Positions 1 to 7,297 of a stretch of 8,130 bases of DNA are shown here, one piece after another. Origin of the DNA: Candidatus Kuenenia stuttgartensis (GTDB taxonomy: Bacteria; Planctomycetota; Planctomycetia; Pirellulales; UBA1268); NCBI GenBank assembly GCA_945876515.1, contig CAMCPF010000124.1, positions 1-8,130 of the forward strand, given 5' to 3'. The translations under genes and the position numbers were made by a program. The notes beneath the pieces were generated by a model, which was not told the DNA's origin, ran no database searches, and was given only the letters and a program-made list of their open reading frames with translations. Numbering within the stretch: position 1 is the stretch's first letter; each line of letters starts with the position of its first letter.

Positions 1-1941
1 GCCCGCTGTTCGATCAGATGAGAGGTGTTCAGAGCTCAGTGCCCACTGCACGGCAGCCCGTCCGTGAGCGACCCACGCGCCCCCATACAGCGCAGCATCC
101 CAGCTGAGCTGGGTCGAAGTCATACAGGCCGAATCTGAAGCCGCTGAAGGAGTGCCCGGGCGCTCGGCTACCACCCGCCGGAGCACCTCGTCGGCCTGCT
201 TGGCCAACCGCTCCGTCTGCGACCCCACCTGAGACACGTCGTCGCTCGGCTTCAGCGTCCAAGTGTCGTTCTTGGGGTTCTTGAACTTCATGCCCGACTT
301 CGCCTGGGCCAGCATGATGTTATAGGAGTTCGTCCGCACCTTGAGCGCCAGCACCCGCCCCAGGGCGAGATCGAAGCCGGCCTGCCACCGCTTCTCCTCA
401 GCCGCGATCTTCGCCCGATCGGGCACGCCAGTGGCCAGCGTCCCATACAAGGCGTCGATCTTGGGTTCGAGCACGGCGGCCTTCTTTTGGGCCTCGCCGA
501 GCAGGAGGGCGAGTTTCCCGTCGTCCTCACGTGGGAACACCATCGTCGGGGCATCCATCGGGCTGACCTGGGCCGCCCTTGCCGCCGCCACCAGCGCCGC
601 CTTGGCCTTGTTGGCGGCCAGCATCTTGTCGATCTGGGCCTGCGGCAGGTAATCGGGCCGATAGTCCCGCATCACCTTGGGGTCGAAGAAGTATCGCAAC
701 TGCGACGACATCGCAGCGGTGGCCGAGTCGCTGACGCGGCCTCGCGCCCCCCGGTTGGCGTGCACGGCAAAGTAGATGCCCCCGGTCTCGGCACACAACT
801 TCGAAAGGCTGAAGGGCCCGAAGCCCGAGTCGATCGGCTCGTCGGGCGAGTTCTTCGGCCGCACGTTGACGAACTCCGAATAGAGCGACTCGGGACCTTG
901 CTCGACCACCGCCCACTGCTCGTCGGCGGCGTACTTCGGGTCGAACTCCACGAACTTCATCTTCACCTCGGTCCGGCCGAATGGTGCGGGAACCCCGACC
1001 ACGAACACCCGCATGGCCTGGGCCCGGCAAAACGTGGCGACCGAATCGGCGTACTTTTGATCGTTGCCCACCTCGTCGGTGAAGGTGATGATCATCACGT
1101 TACGACGGTCGGCCCCGGACAACCGGACCTGCTTGGCCTTCTTGGCCGCCTCGGCGATCGCCGTGAACGTGTTCTCCATGCCGGACTCATCGACCGGGAT
1201 CCGGTTGATCGCCGCTACCACCTCGCCGACGTCCCGCGTCGGCTTGTCGATCACCGGCGTCACCTGCTTGCCGTAGGCGTAGACGAGGTTGAGGAGTTCG
1301 TTGGCCTGCGCCGTGGAGGTGAGGCCGAGTTCGTCGAACACCCGCTCGAGGCGCGAGGCGATCTCCTGCCGCTGGCCGGAGAGGCTCACCGACTGGTCGA
1401 ACACCCAGCACACGACGGTGGACCGCTGCTCGAGGGAGGCGGCGATCTCGAGCGTGAGCCGATCGACCGCACCGCTGGCCCCGGTCTCGCCGACGCCGGA
1501 CGCCCCCTTGACCGTGAGATTCTCGTCGTAGTTCAGGCCCGTCGAGACCACGTCCAGCGGTTCAATCGTCATGTCATCGCTGACCAGATCGGGCATCTCG
1601 ACCGCCACGACCGAAACTTCCGCCACCTCCTGCGCGAGCGACTCGGCCGACTCGAAGCCGGCGTCACTCTGGGCGCCGGGATCGACCTCGACCAGTTGGT
1701 CCAGAGTGACCTCCCGCGGAATCTCGAGGATGTCCTGCTCCTCCTCGATGGGCGTCTCGATCACGGTGATCGGCTTGGGGGTGGGCGCCACGGTGCTCAA
1801 GCCCGCGACGGCCAGAGTGACCAGCACGGCGACGTGAATCACCAGGCTGACGGCCCAGGCCGGGGTGTCGCCATCGAGCGGCGTCTCGTCCTCGCCCGTG
1901 AACTCCTGGAGCCGACGGCGTGCACTCTCCAACATGCCCAT
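1..1941 (-). CDS. Membrane-anchored VWA-domain protein (3' end off the window)
   Basis: An open frame of 647 codons runs without a stop from an ATG to the left edge, so the C-terminus is missing. The start is well placed: a GAGGT Shine-Dalgarno (1949-1953) sits 7 nt upstream; an in-frame ATG two codons later is possible. Order of parts: basic/acidic cytoplasmic N-terminus (1-28), one membrane helix (about 29-48), acidic linker rich in Glu, Asp and Val (about 57-170), VWA domain (about 172-400), then a charged Lys/Ala-rich helical region (about 415-595). The metal-ion site (MIDAS) looks intact: DQSVS at 182-186 fits DxSxS, and a strand ending in TFTD (286-289) supplies the later aspartate. Such domains bind a partner through a divalent cation; the partner is unknown. 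Most of the protein should lie outside the cytoplasmic membrane. After residue 598 the sequence no longer resembles the family ending I expect (see findings). I am sure of the VWA family, not of its role. Confidence 0.87.
   Translation of the reverse strand, partial: MGMLESARRRLQEFTGEDETPLDGDTPAWAVSLVIHVAVLVTLAVAGLSTVAPTPKPITVIETPIEEEQDILEIPREVTLDQLVEVDPGAQSDAGFESAESLAQEVAEVSVVAVEMPDLVSDDMTIEPLDVVSTGLNYDENLTVKGASGVGETGASGAVDRLTLEIAASLEQRSTVVCWVFDQSVSLSGQRQEIASRLERVFDELGLTSTAQANELLNLVYAYGKQVTPVIDKPTRDVGEVVAAINRIPVDESGMENTFTAIAEAAKKAKQVRLSGADRRNVMIITFTDEVGNDQKYADSVATFCRAQAMRVFVVGVPAPFGRTEVKMKFVEFDPKYAADEQWAVVEQGPESLYSEFVNVRPKNSPDEPIDSGFGPFSLSKLCAETGGIYFAVHANRGARGRVSDSATAAMSSQLRYFFDPKVMRDYRPDYLPQAQIDKMLAANKAKAALVAAARAAQVSPMDAPTMVFPREDDGKLALLLGEAQKKAAVLEPKIDALYGTLATGVPDRAKIAAEEKRWQAGFDLALGRVLALKVRTNSYNIMLAQAKSGMKFKNPKNDTWTLKPSDDVSQVGSQTERLAKQADEVLRRVVAERPGTPSAASDSACMTSTQLSWDAALYGGAWVAHGRAAVQWALSSEHLSSDRTAG
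99..113. repeat. 7-bp inverted repeat with one central base
   Basis: CCCAGCT and AGCTGGG flank a single G. The spacing is too tight for an RNA hairpin loop of full stem length, so if it means anything it is a DNA dyad. It lies in the part of the VWA reading frame (below position 148) that looks unlike the rest of the gene. A smaller dyad, CAGTG-CC-CACTG, lies at 37-48. Either could be chance. Confidence 0.35.
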
Positions 1942-1986
1942 TGCTACGACCTCGCTGCGTCTGACCGGCCAAATCCCGCTGCCAAA

Positions 1987-1992
1987 ATCATA
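1987..1992 (-). promoter_or_regulatory. Candidate -10 element for the VWA gene
   Basis: Read on the minus strand the bases are TATGAT, five of six matching the sigma-70 TATAAT consensus. It would start transcription about 35-45 nt before the ATG at 1941, leaving room for the GAGGT ribosome-binding site. I find no convincing TTGACA-like box 16-18 bp upstream, so this is only a candidate. Confidence 0.22.
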
Positions 1993-2027
1993 CCGCCACC
2001 GTGCCTGCCCCCGCCATCGGGTCCGGC

Positions 2028-2056
2028 GTGGAATTCTTCGCTTCCAGGCGGATAAT
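2028..2056 (+). promoter_or_regulatory. Candidate promoter for the hydrolase gene
   Basis: GATAAT at 2051-2056 matches five of six bases of TATAAT and lies in the most AT-rich patch of the divergent gap (around 2030-2060). The hexamer 17 bp upstream (2028-2033, GTGGAA) is a poor match to TTGACA; together with the following bases it reads GGAATT, which could instead suit an alternative or ECF-type sigma factor. The leader before the ATG at 2119 would be about 55 nt. Confidence 0.25.
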
Positions 2057-2118
2057 CTATTCCCGAGGCCACACCGGCCCCCACCGAAACCGAGGTTTTT
2101 CACCGCCGGAGCGTCGTC

Positions 2119-3138
2119 ATGCGGACCGCCCTCACCCTGCCCCCCCTCCGGAATGGCTTTTTGCGTCACGGCTTCGCCGCGGTCGCCACAGCATGCCTGG
2201 GCGTCGCCTGCGCGGCCGCCGAGCCGGCAGCCAAGGACGGAGACAAGGAGCCGCCCCCGGAACCCGAGGCGATCACCCTGCAGACGACCGACGGTGTCGA
2301 GGTCGGGGCCTGGGTCTACCGCGTGGCCGCCGACACCGACCCGCTGGCGACCGTGGTGCTTCTCCATGACCTCGGCGGCTCACACGAGACGGTCGAACCG
2401 CTGGCCAAGACGCTCCAGGAGGGAGGCTGCACCGTGGTGGCACCGGACCTCCGCGGCCATGGCAAGAGCCCGATCCCCAAACTCGCCCGCGCCGCCGGCG
2501 CGGGCGGCCAGGCGAGCCTGCTCAAGAGCGGTGACTTCGCCGCGATGGCGGCCACCGGCGGCGGCCGTCTGCGGGAACAGTCGGCAACGCGTGGGGATGT
2601 CGAGGTGGTGCGAAACTGGATCAAGCAGCAGGCGGACCAGGCCGCCCTCGATCTCGACAAGCTGTTCGTCGTCGGGTCCGGCCTCGGGGCGACCGTGGGG
2701 GCGACCTGGACCGCCCTGGACGCCGCCTGGCCGCCGATCGCCAGCGGGCCGCAGGGAGGCCAGGTTCGCGGGCTGGTGATGATCGACCCGCCCTTCGTGA
2801 CCAAGGGATTTTCCGTCGCCAAGCCGCTCGCCGTGGAGCCGCTCAAGTCGAGCCTGCCGATCATGATCATCGGCGGCGGCGAAGACCGCGACGCCTCCAA
2901 GGTGTTCGACCAGTTGAAGCGAGCCCGCCCCAGCGGCTGGTACGACAGCCAGAAGTACGACGCCGAGGCCCGCCGCAACACGTCCCCCGCCAAGGACAGC
3001 GAGGCGTCGGCTTTGTTCCTCAAGCTCGGTGGCAAGCTCACCGGTGACAAGCTGGCGGCGGCCCGCGCGCCAGACCCGCGTCAGCCCGATCCCGCCAAGT
3101 TGATCCTGGCCTTCATCCAGACCGTGGCCGGCCGCTGA
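2119..3138 (+). CDS. Secreted alpha/beta-hydrolase-fold protein lacking the catalytic residues
   Basis: This 339-residue protein has a signal-like N-terminus: Arg residues at 2, 11 and 16, a hydrophobic run at about 18-33, and a possible cleavage after AAA-34; a Pro/Glu/Lys-rich spacer follows. The fold is recognisable by order: a strand ending in HDLGGSHE (83-90, oxyanion-hole loop), DLRGHGKS (110-117), the nucleophile elbow VVGSGLGA (184-191), the strand LVMIDPP (219-225) and the strand IMIIGGGEDRD (248-258), where the acid would sit. The elbow should read GxSxG, but its nucleophile position is Gly-188, and no histidine occurs after His-114, so Ser and His of the triad are both absent. It is therefore probably a binding or structural pseudo-hydrolase. 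A GGAG at 2108-2111 lies 7 nt before the ATG. It converges on the LysM gene with a 3-bp gap between stops. Substrate or ligand is unknown. Confidence 0.88.
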   Translation: MRTALTLPPLRNGFLRHGFAAVATACLGVACAAAEPAAKDGDKEPPPEPEAITLQTTDGVEVGAWVYRVAADTDPLATVVLLHDLGGSHETVEPLAKTLQEGGCTVVAPDLRGHGKSPIPKLARAAGAGGQASLLKSGDFAAMAATGGGRLREQSATRGDVEVVRNWIKQQADQAALDLDKLFVVGSGLGATVGATWTALDAAWPPIASGPQGGQVRGLVMIDPPFVTKGFSVAKPLAVEPLKSSLPIMIIGGGEDRDASKVFDQLKRARPSGWYDSQKYDAEARRNTSPAKDSEASALFLKLGGKLTGDKLAAARAPDPRQPDPAKLILAFIQTVAGR

Positions 3139-3141
3139 GGT

Positions 3142-3918
3142 TCATGAGGCGGCATTGAGCCAGGGATCGTCGGGTGGCGGGCTCGGATGCGACGCGGGCT
3201 GCGGCGGCTGACCGAGCGCGGGATCGATCGACACGCCCTGCCGCCCTGCCGCATCCGGCCGCGGCAATGCCAACTCGACACCGATCGGCAACACCGCAGG
3301 GTCCGCGAGCAGGCCGCGGTTGGCCTGCCAGATGAGTGCGGCGGCCGCCGGAGTGCCGTAGAACCGCGAGGCAATCCCGGTCAGATCATCCCCGTCGCGG
3401 ACGCGGTACGTGGCCGCCGGCGGGGGCTGCAGGTCGCGGCGCTGCTGCACGTCCCTGCTGAAGCGGGCCGTCCAGCCGACTGCGACGGGCGGTGGCCGCT
3501 GGCCGTCGATCAGGGGCGGAGGCGGCACGGCGAGCGTCGAGCGGTACGCGGCGGAGAGGTCCGGCCCTGGCCCGGCCACCCCAATCGACGCGGGCGGCAG
3601 CGGCGCTGGGGGCTCCGGCGGGCGATAGTCCGACCGGACCAACGGCGGGGAAGCCACCGCCGGGGAAGACCATGCCACGGCCGCCGACCCATCGGGACCG
3701 GGCTCGGACGGAGCGGGCCATGCGGCCGGCTGCTGCGGCGCCGGGGGCAGCCCGGGCGGCAACGCCTGCGCAAAGGCCATTGCTGCAGGAGCCTGCGGAG
3801 CCTCGCGCCACCATTTGGCCACCGTGAGAGCGGCGGGGGCGGCGAGCATCGTTCCGGCGGCCAGCATGGCGAGGCCGAAGATCAAGCGGAGCGTCCGCGC
3901 GAATCCGTCCACGACCAT
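3142..3918 (-). CDS. One-pass envelope protein with C-terminal LysM domain
   Basis: The 258-residue product has a short basic N-terminus, one membrane helix (about 12-34, signal anchor or uncleaved signal), a long Pro/Ala-rich low-complexity linker (about 41-168) and a single LysM domain (about 170-219). The LysM shows the usual pieces: YRVRDGDDLTGIA, then RFYGTP, then WQANRGLL, and a closing PIGVELALP strand. LysM binds N-acetylglucosamine-containing glycans, typically peptidoglycan, so the protein probably reaches through the periplasm to the wall. It has no visible enzymatic domain. Start choice: the ATG at 3918 has GGAGG touching it, which is too close to work as a normal ribosome-binding site; an in-frame TTG at 3954 would add 12 residues before the same helix. 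It lies 196 bp downstream of secDF on the same strand and could be cotranscribed with it. A scaffold or wall-anchor role is inference from domain layout. Confidence 0.85.
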   Translation of the reverse strand: MVVDGFARTLRLIFGLAMLAAGTMLAAPAALTVAKWWREAPQAPAAMAFAQALPPGLPPAPQQPAAWPAPSEPGPDGSAAVAWSSPAVASPPLVRSDYRPPEPPAPLPPASIGVAGPGPDLSAAYRSTLAVPPPPLIDGQRPPPVAVGWTARFSRDVQQRRDLQPPPAATYRVRDGDDLTGIASRFYGTPAAAALIWQANRGLLADPAVLPIGVELALPRPDAAGRQGVSIDPALGQPPQPASHPSPPPDDPWLNAAS

Positions 3919-3984
3919 CCTCCGGGCGGCATGGTCTCCGGGAACGCCACGCAAGTGGAGCCGAGCCGCATCCCAACCATGCCA

Positions 3985-4046
3985 CCCGCCGCGGACGGCG
4001 GCGGCCCGCCGCGGGGGTTCCCGGTCAAAGCCGGCACGCCGACCGG
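3985..4046 (-). terminator. GC-rich inverted and direct repeats in the secDF-LysM gap
   Basis: The gap 3919-4114 holds no convincing gene. It contains CCGGTC (4021-4026) pairing with GACCGG (4041-4046), CCGCCG-CGGA-CGGCGG (3986-4001), and a direct repeat CCCGCCGCGG at 3985-3994 and 4005-4014. These could fold in the RNA downstream of secDF, but no run of U follows them, so an intrinsic terminator is not established; attenuation, RNA protection or plain GC-rich sequence are equally possible. Confidence 0.22.
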
Positions 4047-4114
4047 CACCCTAACCGCTGCCGCCCTCAGCCTCCGCAGCGTCTTCGCAACCCGCGCAGA
4101 TTCACAGGCGGCCG

Positions 4115-7100
4115 TCACGCCGGCTGCGGTACCGCCCGCTCGGCCACGGTCGCCCCGCCCAGGCGGTACTGCAGCCAGACCACGAGCGGGGCGGCGATGT
4201 AGACCGTGCTGTAGGTGCCCGTGATCACGCCGACGAGCATCGTGAAGGCGAAGGCGTGGATGCCCGGGCCACCCAGAAGATAGAGCACCAACACCGCCAG
4301 GAGCGCCGTGCCGGAGGTGAGGATCGTGCGGCTCAGGGTCTGGTTCACCGCCCGATCGACCATCTCTTGCGTCACGAACTTCGCCTTGCCGCGGAGCTCG
4401 CGGAGCCGGTCGAAGATCACGATCGTGTCGTTGATCGAGAAGCCCACGATCGTCAGCAAGGCAGCCACCACGTCGAGACTGATCCGGAACTCATCCACCA
4501 GCGCCCAGCCCATGAAGGGCGCGACGAACCGGCTCAGTGCCAGGGCCGCCAGCGCCACGAGCACGTCGTGGATCAGGGCCACCACGGCCGCGACCCCGAA
4601 GGCCACGTTTTGGAATCGAACCCAGACATAGAGCACGATCAAGGCCAGGCTGGCGAGCAGGGCGTAGACGGCGGTCACTCGGGTGTTGCCCGCCACCTTC
4701 CCGCCGATGGCGTTGGCCGACAGGTAGGCCGGAGTCTCCGCCAACTCCTCGGCCATCCGAGCGACCACCTTGCGGGTCGTCTCGGAGTCGAGCGACGTGG
4801 AGAGGATCCAGAGCCGCTGTGGCTGGGCGGCCGACAGCCGAGCCTCGTCGTCGCCGCTGCCGTCGGATGGCCGGAGGTCGAACTCCGCGTCGGCTGCCGA
4901 CAGGGCGGCCAGCGTCTCCTGGAGCTTCGCCGTCAGCGCGGGGCCGGTGATCCGGTCCGGAAAGGTGAGCGGCACACTCGTGACCAGCGGCGCCGGCTCA
5001 CCCGGCTTGGCCTCGGCGGCCCTGGCCGCGTCCGGCCCCGGGCCGATCACGCCCACCTGCATCGAATACGTGGCCAGCCGGCCGGGGAAGGCCTCCTGGA
5101 GAAGCCGCTCCACCTGCTGCTCATCCTGGTTGGAAGTGTCGATCTTGAACCGGCGGCCGACCGCCACATCGGCCACGGCCACGCCGCTGACCGTCGCCGA
5201 CTCGAGCTTCGAGCCCACGAGCTTCCGCACCTCGGCGATCGGCAGCTCCTGCCCCTCCTTCAGCTCCACCTGCACGCTCGTGCCGCCGGTGAAGTCGATG
5301 TCGAAGAGCTCCGTCCCCCGGCGGGCAGCCGCCGCGGCGCCGGCGGCGATGATCGCCAGCGAGACGGCTGCCGCCACCGGCGCCCAGCGGACGAACTGCA
5401 GGCTTGTGGCGCTCAGGATCCGGCCCATCGACAGGCTGCGGAGCCACCGCGACCGCTCGGCCAGGTCGAACACCACCCGGGAGCAGAACACCGCCGTGAA
5501 CAGGTTGAGCGTCAGCCCGAGGATCAGCGTGATCGCGAAACCCTTGAGCTGGTCGGTGCCGATCGCGAACAGCACCACGCCCGTGATCAGGGTAGTGAGG
5601 TTCGAATCGATGATGGTGGAGAAGGCCCGCTGGAAGCCGTTGCGGATCGCCATCCGCACCGCCGCCCCGCGGTCGAGTTCCTCCCGCATCCGCTCGTAGA
5701 TCAAGACGTTGGCATCCACGGCCATGCCCACGGAGAGCACGAGCCCGGCCAGGCCGGCGAGCGTGAAGGCGACCTTGAACGAGATCATCAAGGCCACCAC
5801 CAGCACGATGTTCATCAGCACGGCCAGGTCGGCCACCAGCCCCGAGAACCGGTAGTAGGCGAGCATGAAGGTGAGCACGACGATCGTCGCGACGAGCATG
5901 GCCTGGCCGGCACTGCGGATCGTGTCGTCGCCGAGCTGGGCGCTGATCCGCTGCTCGCTGATCGGCTCCCGCTCGAGCGCCGCCGGCAGGCTGCCGGCGT
6001 TGAGGATCTCGACGATCTCGTCCACCTCCCGCTGGTCGAAGTTGCCGGTGATCTGGCCGCTGGAGCTGATCGTGCTGCGGATCACCGGGGCCGACTGGAG
6101 CAGGTCGTCGAGCAGAATGCCGAGCCGGCTCGTCAGGCCGTTGGCCGGGTCGGGCAGGTTGCGGCTGGTGAGCACGCCAAACTTGGCGGCGCCACGCGAG
6201 TTGAGCAGGAAGCTGACACAGGGAGCGAGCGACGCGTCGTCGATGTCAGGACTGACGCGGCTGAGGTCACCGCCCGTGACGTTGAACCGATCGAGCATCA
6301 CCAGCACCTCGACCCCGCCGTCGGCCGCATTGCGGGTGACCATCGACGTGTCGACGGGCATCTTGGCCGGATCGATCCGCACCCAGCGGGCGGCCGGCTC
6401 CCCCTGGATCCGCACGGTCTTGCCCCGGAAGCCCTCGGCCTGAGTGATCGCGGTGCGGTGCCGCGGGTCGGCCCGATTGGCCACGATCCGAAACTCGAGC
6501 ACGCCGGCGCTCGAGATGATCTTCTTGATCTGATCGACCTCCGACTGTTCGACCTCCGGCAAGATCACCTCGATCTGGTCGAGGCCGAACTGCCGGACGG
6601 TGACCTCCTTCTGCCCGCCCGGATTGACCCGGCGGCTGACGGCGGCCACGAGCTTGTCCATCGGCACGGGAGACGACTGCGGGGCGAGTTCGTAGCTGAC
6701 ATCGAGCGCTTCGGCGCCCTCGGTTCGGCCCACCTCCTTGACCGACACGCGATCGAACGTGGCCTCCTTCATCGACGCCAGGAAGGCCTCGCGGGCCGCC
6801 GCGTCCTTGCCCGCAAGCCGGACATTCACCCGGCCCGCACCCTTCCGCTCAAGCGTGGCGGATTCGCCGTCCTGCGAGGCGAGGATCCGCTCGATCCCCG
6901 CGACGGCGTCGTCGACACGGGTCTGCGCCTGCCTGCCCGCCGCCACTTCGTAGACCAGGATCAGGCCTCCCTTAAGATCGATGCCCAGCCGCGGCGGCCA
7001 GCCCAGCCAGCAGATCGTGGCGCCGCCGGCGAGCGCGATCAGCACCGCTGCAATTCGCCCCCACATGTCGGGCATCCGCAAGCCCTTGGCGATCATCCAG

Positions 7101-7249
7101 GCGAGCACCGTAGCGCCCGCCACCACCGCCAAGGCGATCAGCCAGCCAGCTCCTGGAGCCTGCCACCAGGCCGGGCCAGCCGGGACGGCCGCAGCGGCCG
7201 CTTCACCGGCCACGGCAAACAGGGCGACGACAGATGACACGATATTCAT
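4115..7249 (-). CDS. secDF: Fused SecD-SecF protein translocase subunit
   Basis: A 1044-residue fusion of SecD and SecF, the membrane proteins that use the proton gradient to pull exported proteins out of the SecYEG channel on the periplasmic side. SecD half (about 64-600): the P1 motif LGIDLKGG (88-95), the large periplasmic domain, then the membrane block with VGMAVDANVLIYER (507-520); Asp-512 corresponds to the essential membrane Asp of this family. SecF half (about 615-1030): DIDFTGGTSVQVEL (650-663), a long periplasmic loop, then the membrane block with VGFSINDTIVIFDRLRE (935-951), holding the SecF counterpart Asp-941. Two hydrophobic segments (about 3-22 and 36-54) precede the usual first SecD helix. 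The SecF periplasmic loop spans about 200 residues, roughly twice what I recall for E. coli SecF. The gene follows yajC by 48 bp; the ribosome-binding site before the ATG is weak. Identity is certain. Confidence 0.98.
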   Translation of the reverse strand: MNIVSSVVALFAVAGEAAAAAVPAGPAWWQAPGAGWLIALAVVAGATVLAWMIAKGLRMPDMWGRIAAVLIALAGGATICWLGWPPRLGIDLKGGLILVYEVAAGRQAQTRVDDAVAGIERILASQDGESATLERKGAGRVNVRLAGKDAAAREAFLASMKEATFDRVSVKEVGRTEGAEALDVSYELAPQSSPVPMDKLVAAVSRRVNPGGQKEVTVRQFGLDQIEVILPEVEQSEVDQIKKIISSAGVLEFRIVANRADPRHRTAITQAEGFRGKTVRIQGEPAARWVRIDPAKMPVDTSMVTRNAADGGVEVLVMLDRFNVTGGDLSRVSPDIDDASLAPCVSFLLNSRGAAKFGVLTSRNLPDPANGLTSRLGILLDDLLQSAPVIRSTISSSGQITGNFDQREVDEIVEILNAGSLPAALEREPISEQRISAQLGDDTIRSAGQAMLVATIVVLTFMLAYYRFSGLVADLAVLMNIVLVVALMISFKVAFTLAGLAGLVLSVGMAVDANVLIYERMREELDRGAAVRMAIRNGFQRAFSTIIDSNLTTLITGVVLFAIGTDQLKGFAITLILGLTLNLFTAVFCSRVVFDLAERSRWLRSLSMGRILSATSLQFVRWAPVAAAVSLAIIAAGAAAAARRGTELFDIDFTGGTSVQVELKEGQELPIAEVRKLVGSKLESATVSGVAVADVAVGRRFKIDTSNQDEQQVERLLQEAFPGRLATYSMQVGVIGPGPDAARAAEAKPGEPAPLVTSVPLTFPDRITGPALTAKLQETLAALSAADAEFDLRPSDGSGDDEARLSAAQPQRLWILSTSLDSETTRKVVARMAEELAETPAYLSANAIGGKVAGNTRVTAVYALLASLALIVLYVWVRFQNVAFGVAAVVALIHDVLVALAALALSRFVAPFMGWALVDEFRISLDVVAALLTIVGFSINDTIVIFDRLRELRGKAKFVTQEMVDRAVNQTLSRTILTSGTALLAVLVLYLLGGPGIHAFAFTMLVGVITGTYSTVYIAAPLVVWLQYRLGGATVAERAVPQPA

Positions 7250-7297
7250 GAAAGCTCTCGAAACAGATTGGATTGAAGACGAGCGGCGCGGCGGCCG

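Noticed and set aside
29..262. A 77-codon minus-strand frame at the left edge
   Set aside because: It overlaps the VWA frame and its first half is clearly a shadow of it. Only its last part (below about 150) could matter, as a possible frameshifted continuation, and I could not match it to anything.
487..2055. A 522-codon open frame on the plus strand opposite the VWA gene
   Set aside because: Same codon-register effect. The product is His/Arg/Asp-rich low-complexity sequence, and the minus strand has the VWA domain, membrane helix and ribosome-binding site.
1865..2779. A 304-codon plus-strand frame overlapping the hydrolase start
   Set aside because: Ser/Pro/Arg-rich shadow that crosses the divergent gap and the hydrolase gene in another frame; no recognisable motifs.
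2316..3050. A 244-codon minus-strand frame opposite the hydrolase
   Set aside because: Ser/Pro/Arg-rich shadow without motifs; the plus strand shows the hydrolase fold in order.
3985..4014. CCCGCCGCGG direct repeat as a possible mobile-element or attachment site
   Set aside because: Only 10 bp of simple GC-rich sequence with no integrase, tRNA or terminal inverted repeats nearby.
3882..4118. A 78-codon minus-strand frame filling the secDF-LysM gap
   Set aside because: No hydrophobic or conserved segment, overlaps the LysM start, and covers the GC-rich repeats; most likely non-coding.
3187..4224. A 345-codon plus-strand frame opposite the LysM gene and the end of secDF
   Set aside because: Arg/Gly-rich, no motifs, and it would overlap two well-supported minus-strand genes.
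4256..7237. A 993-codon open frame on the plus strand opposite secDF
   Set aside because: It shares codon boundaries with secDF. In that register an antisense stop arises only where the sense gene uses TTA, CTA or TCA, which are rare at this GC content. Its translation is Arg/His/Asp/Gly-rich with no domain or membrane pattern, while the minus strand encodes an unmistakable SecDF.
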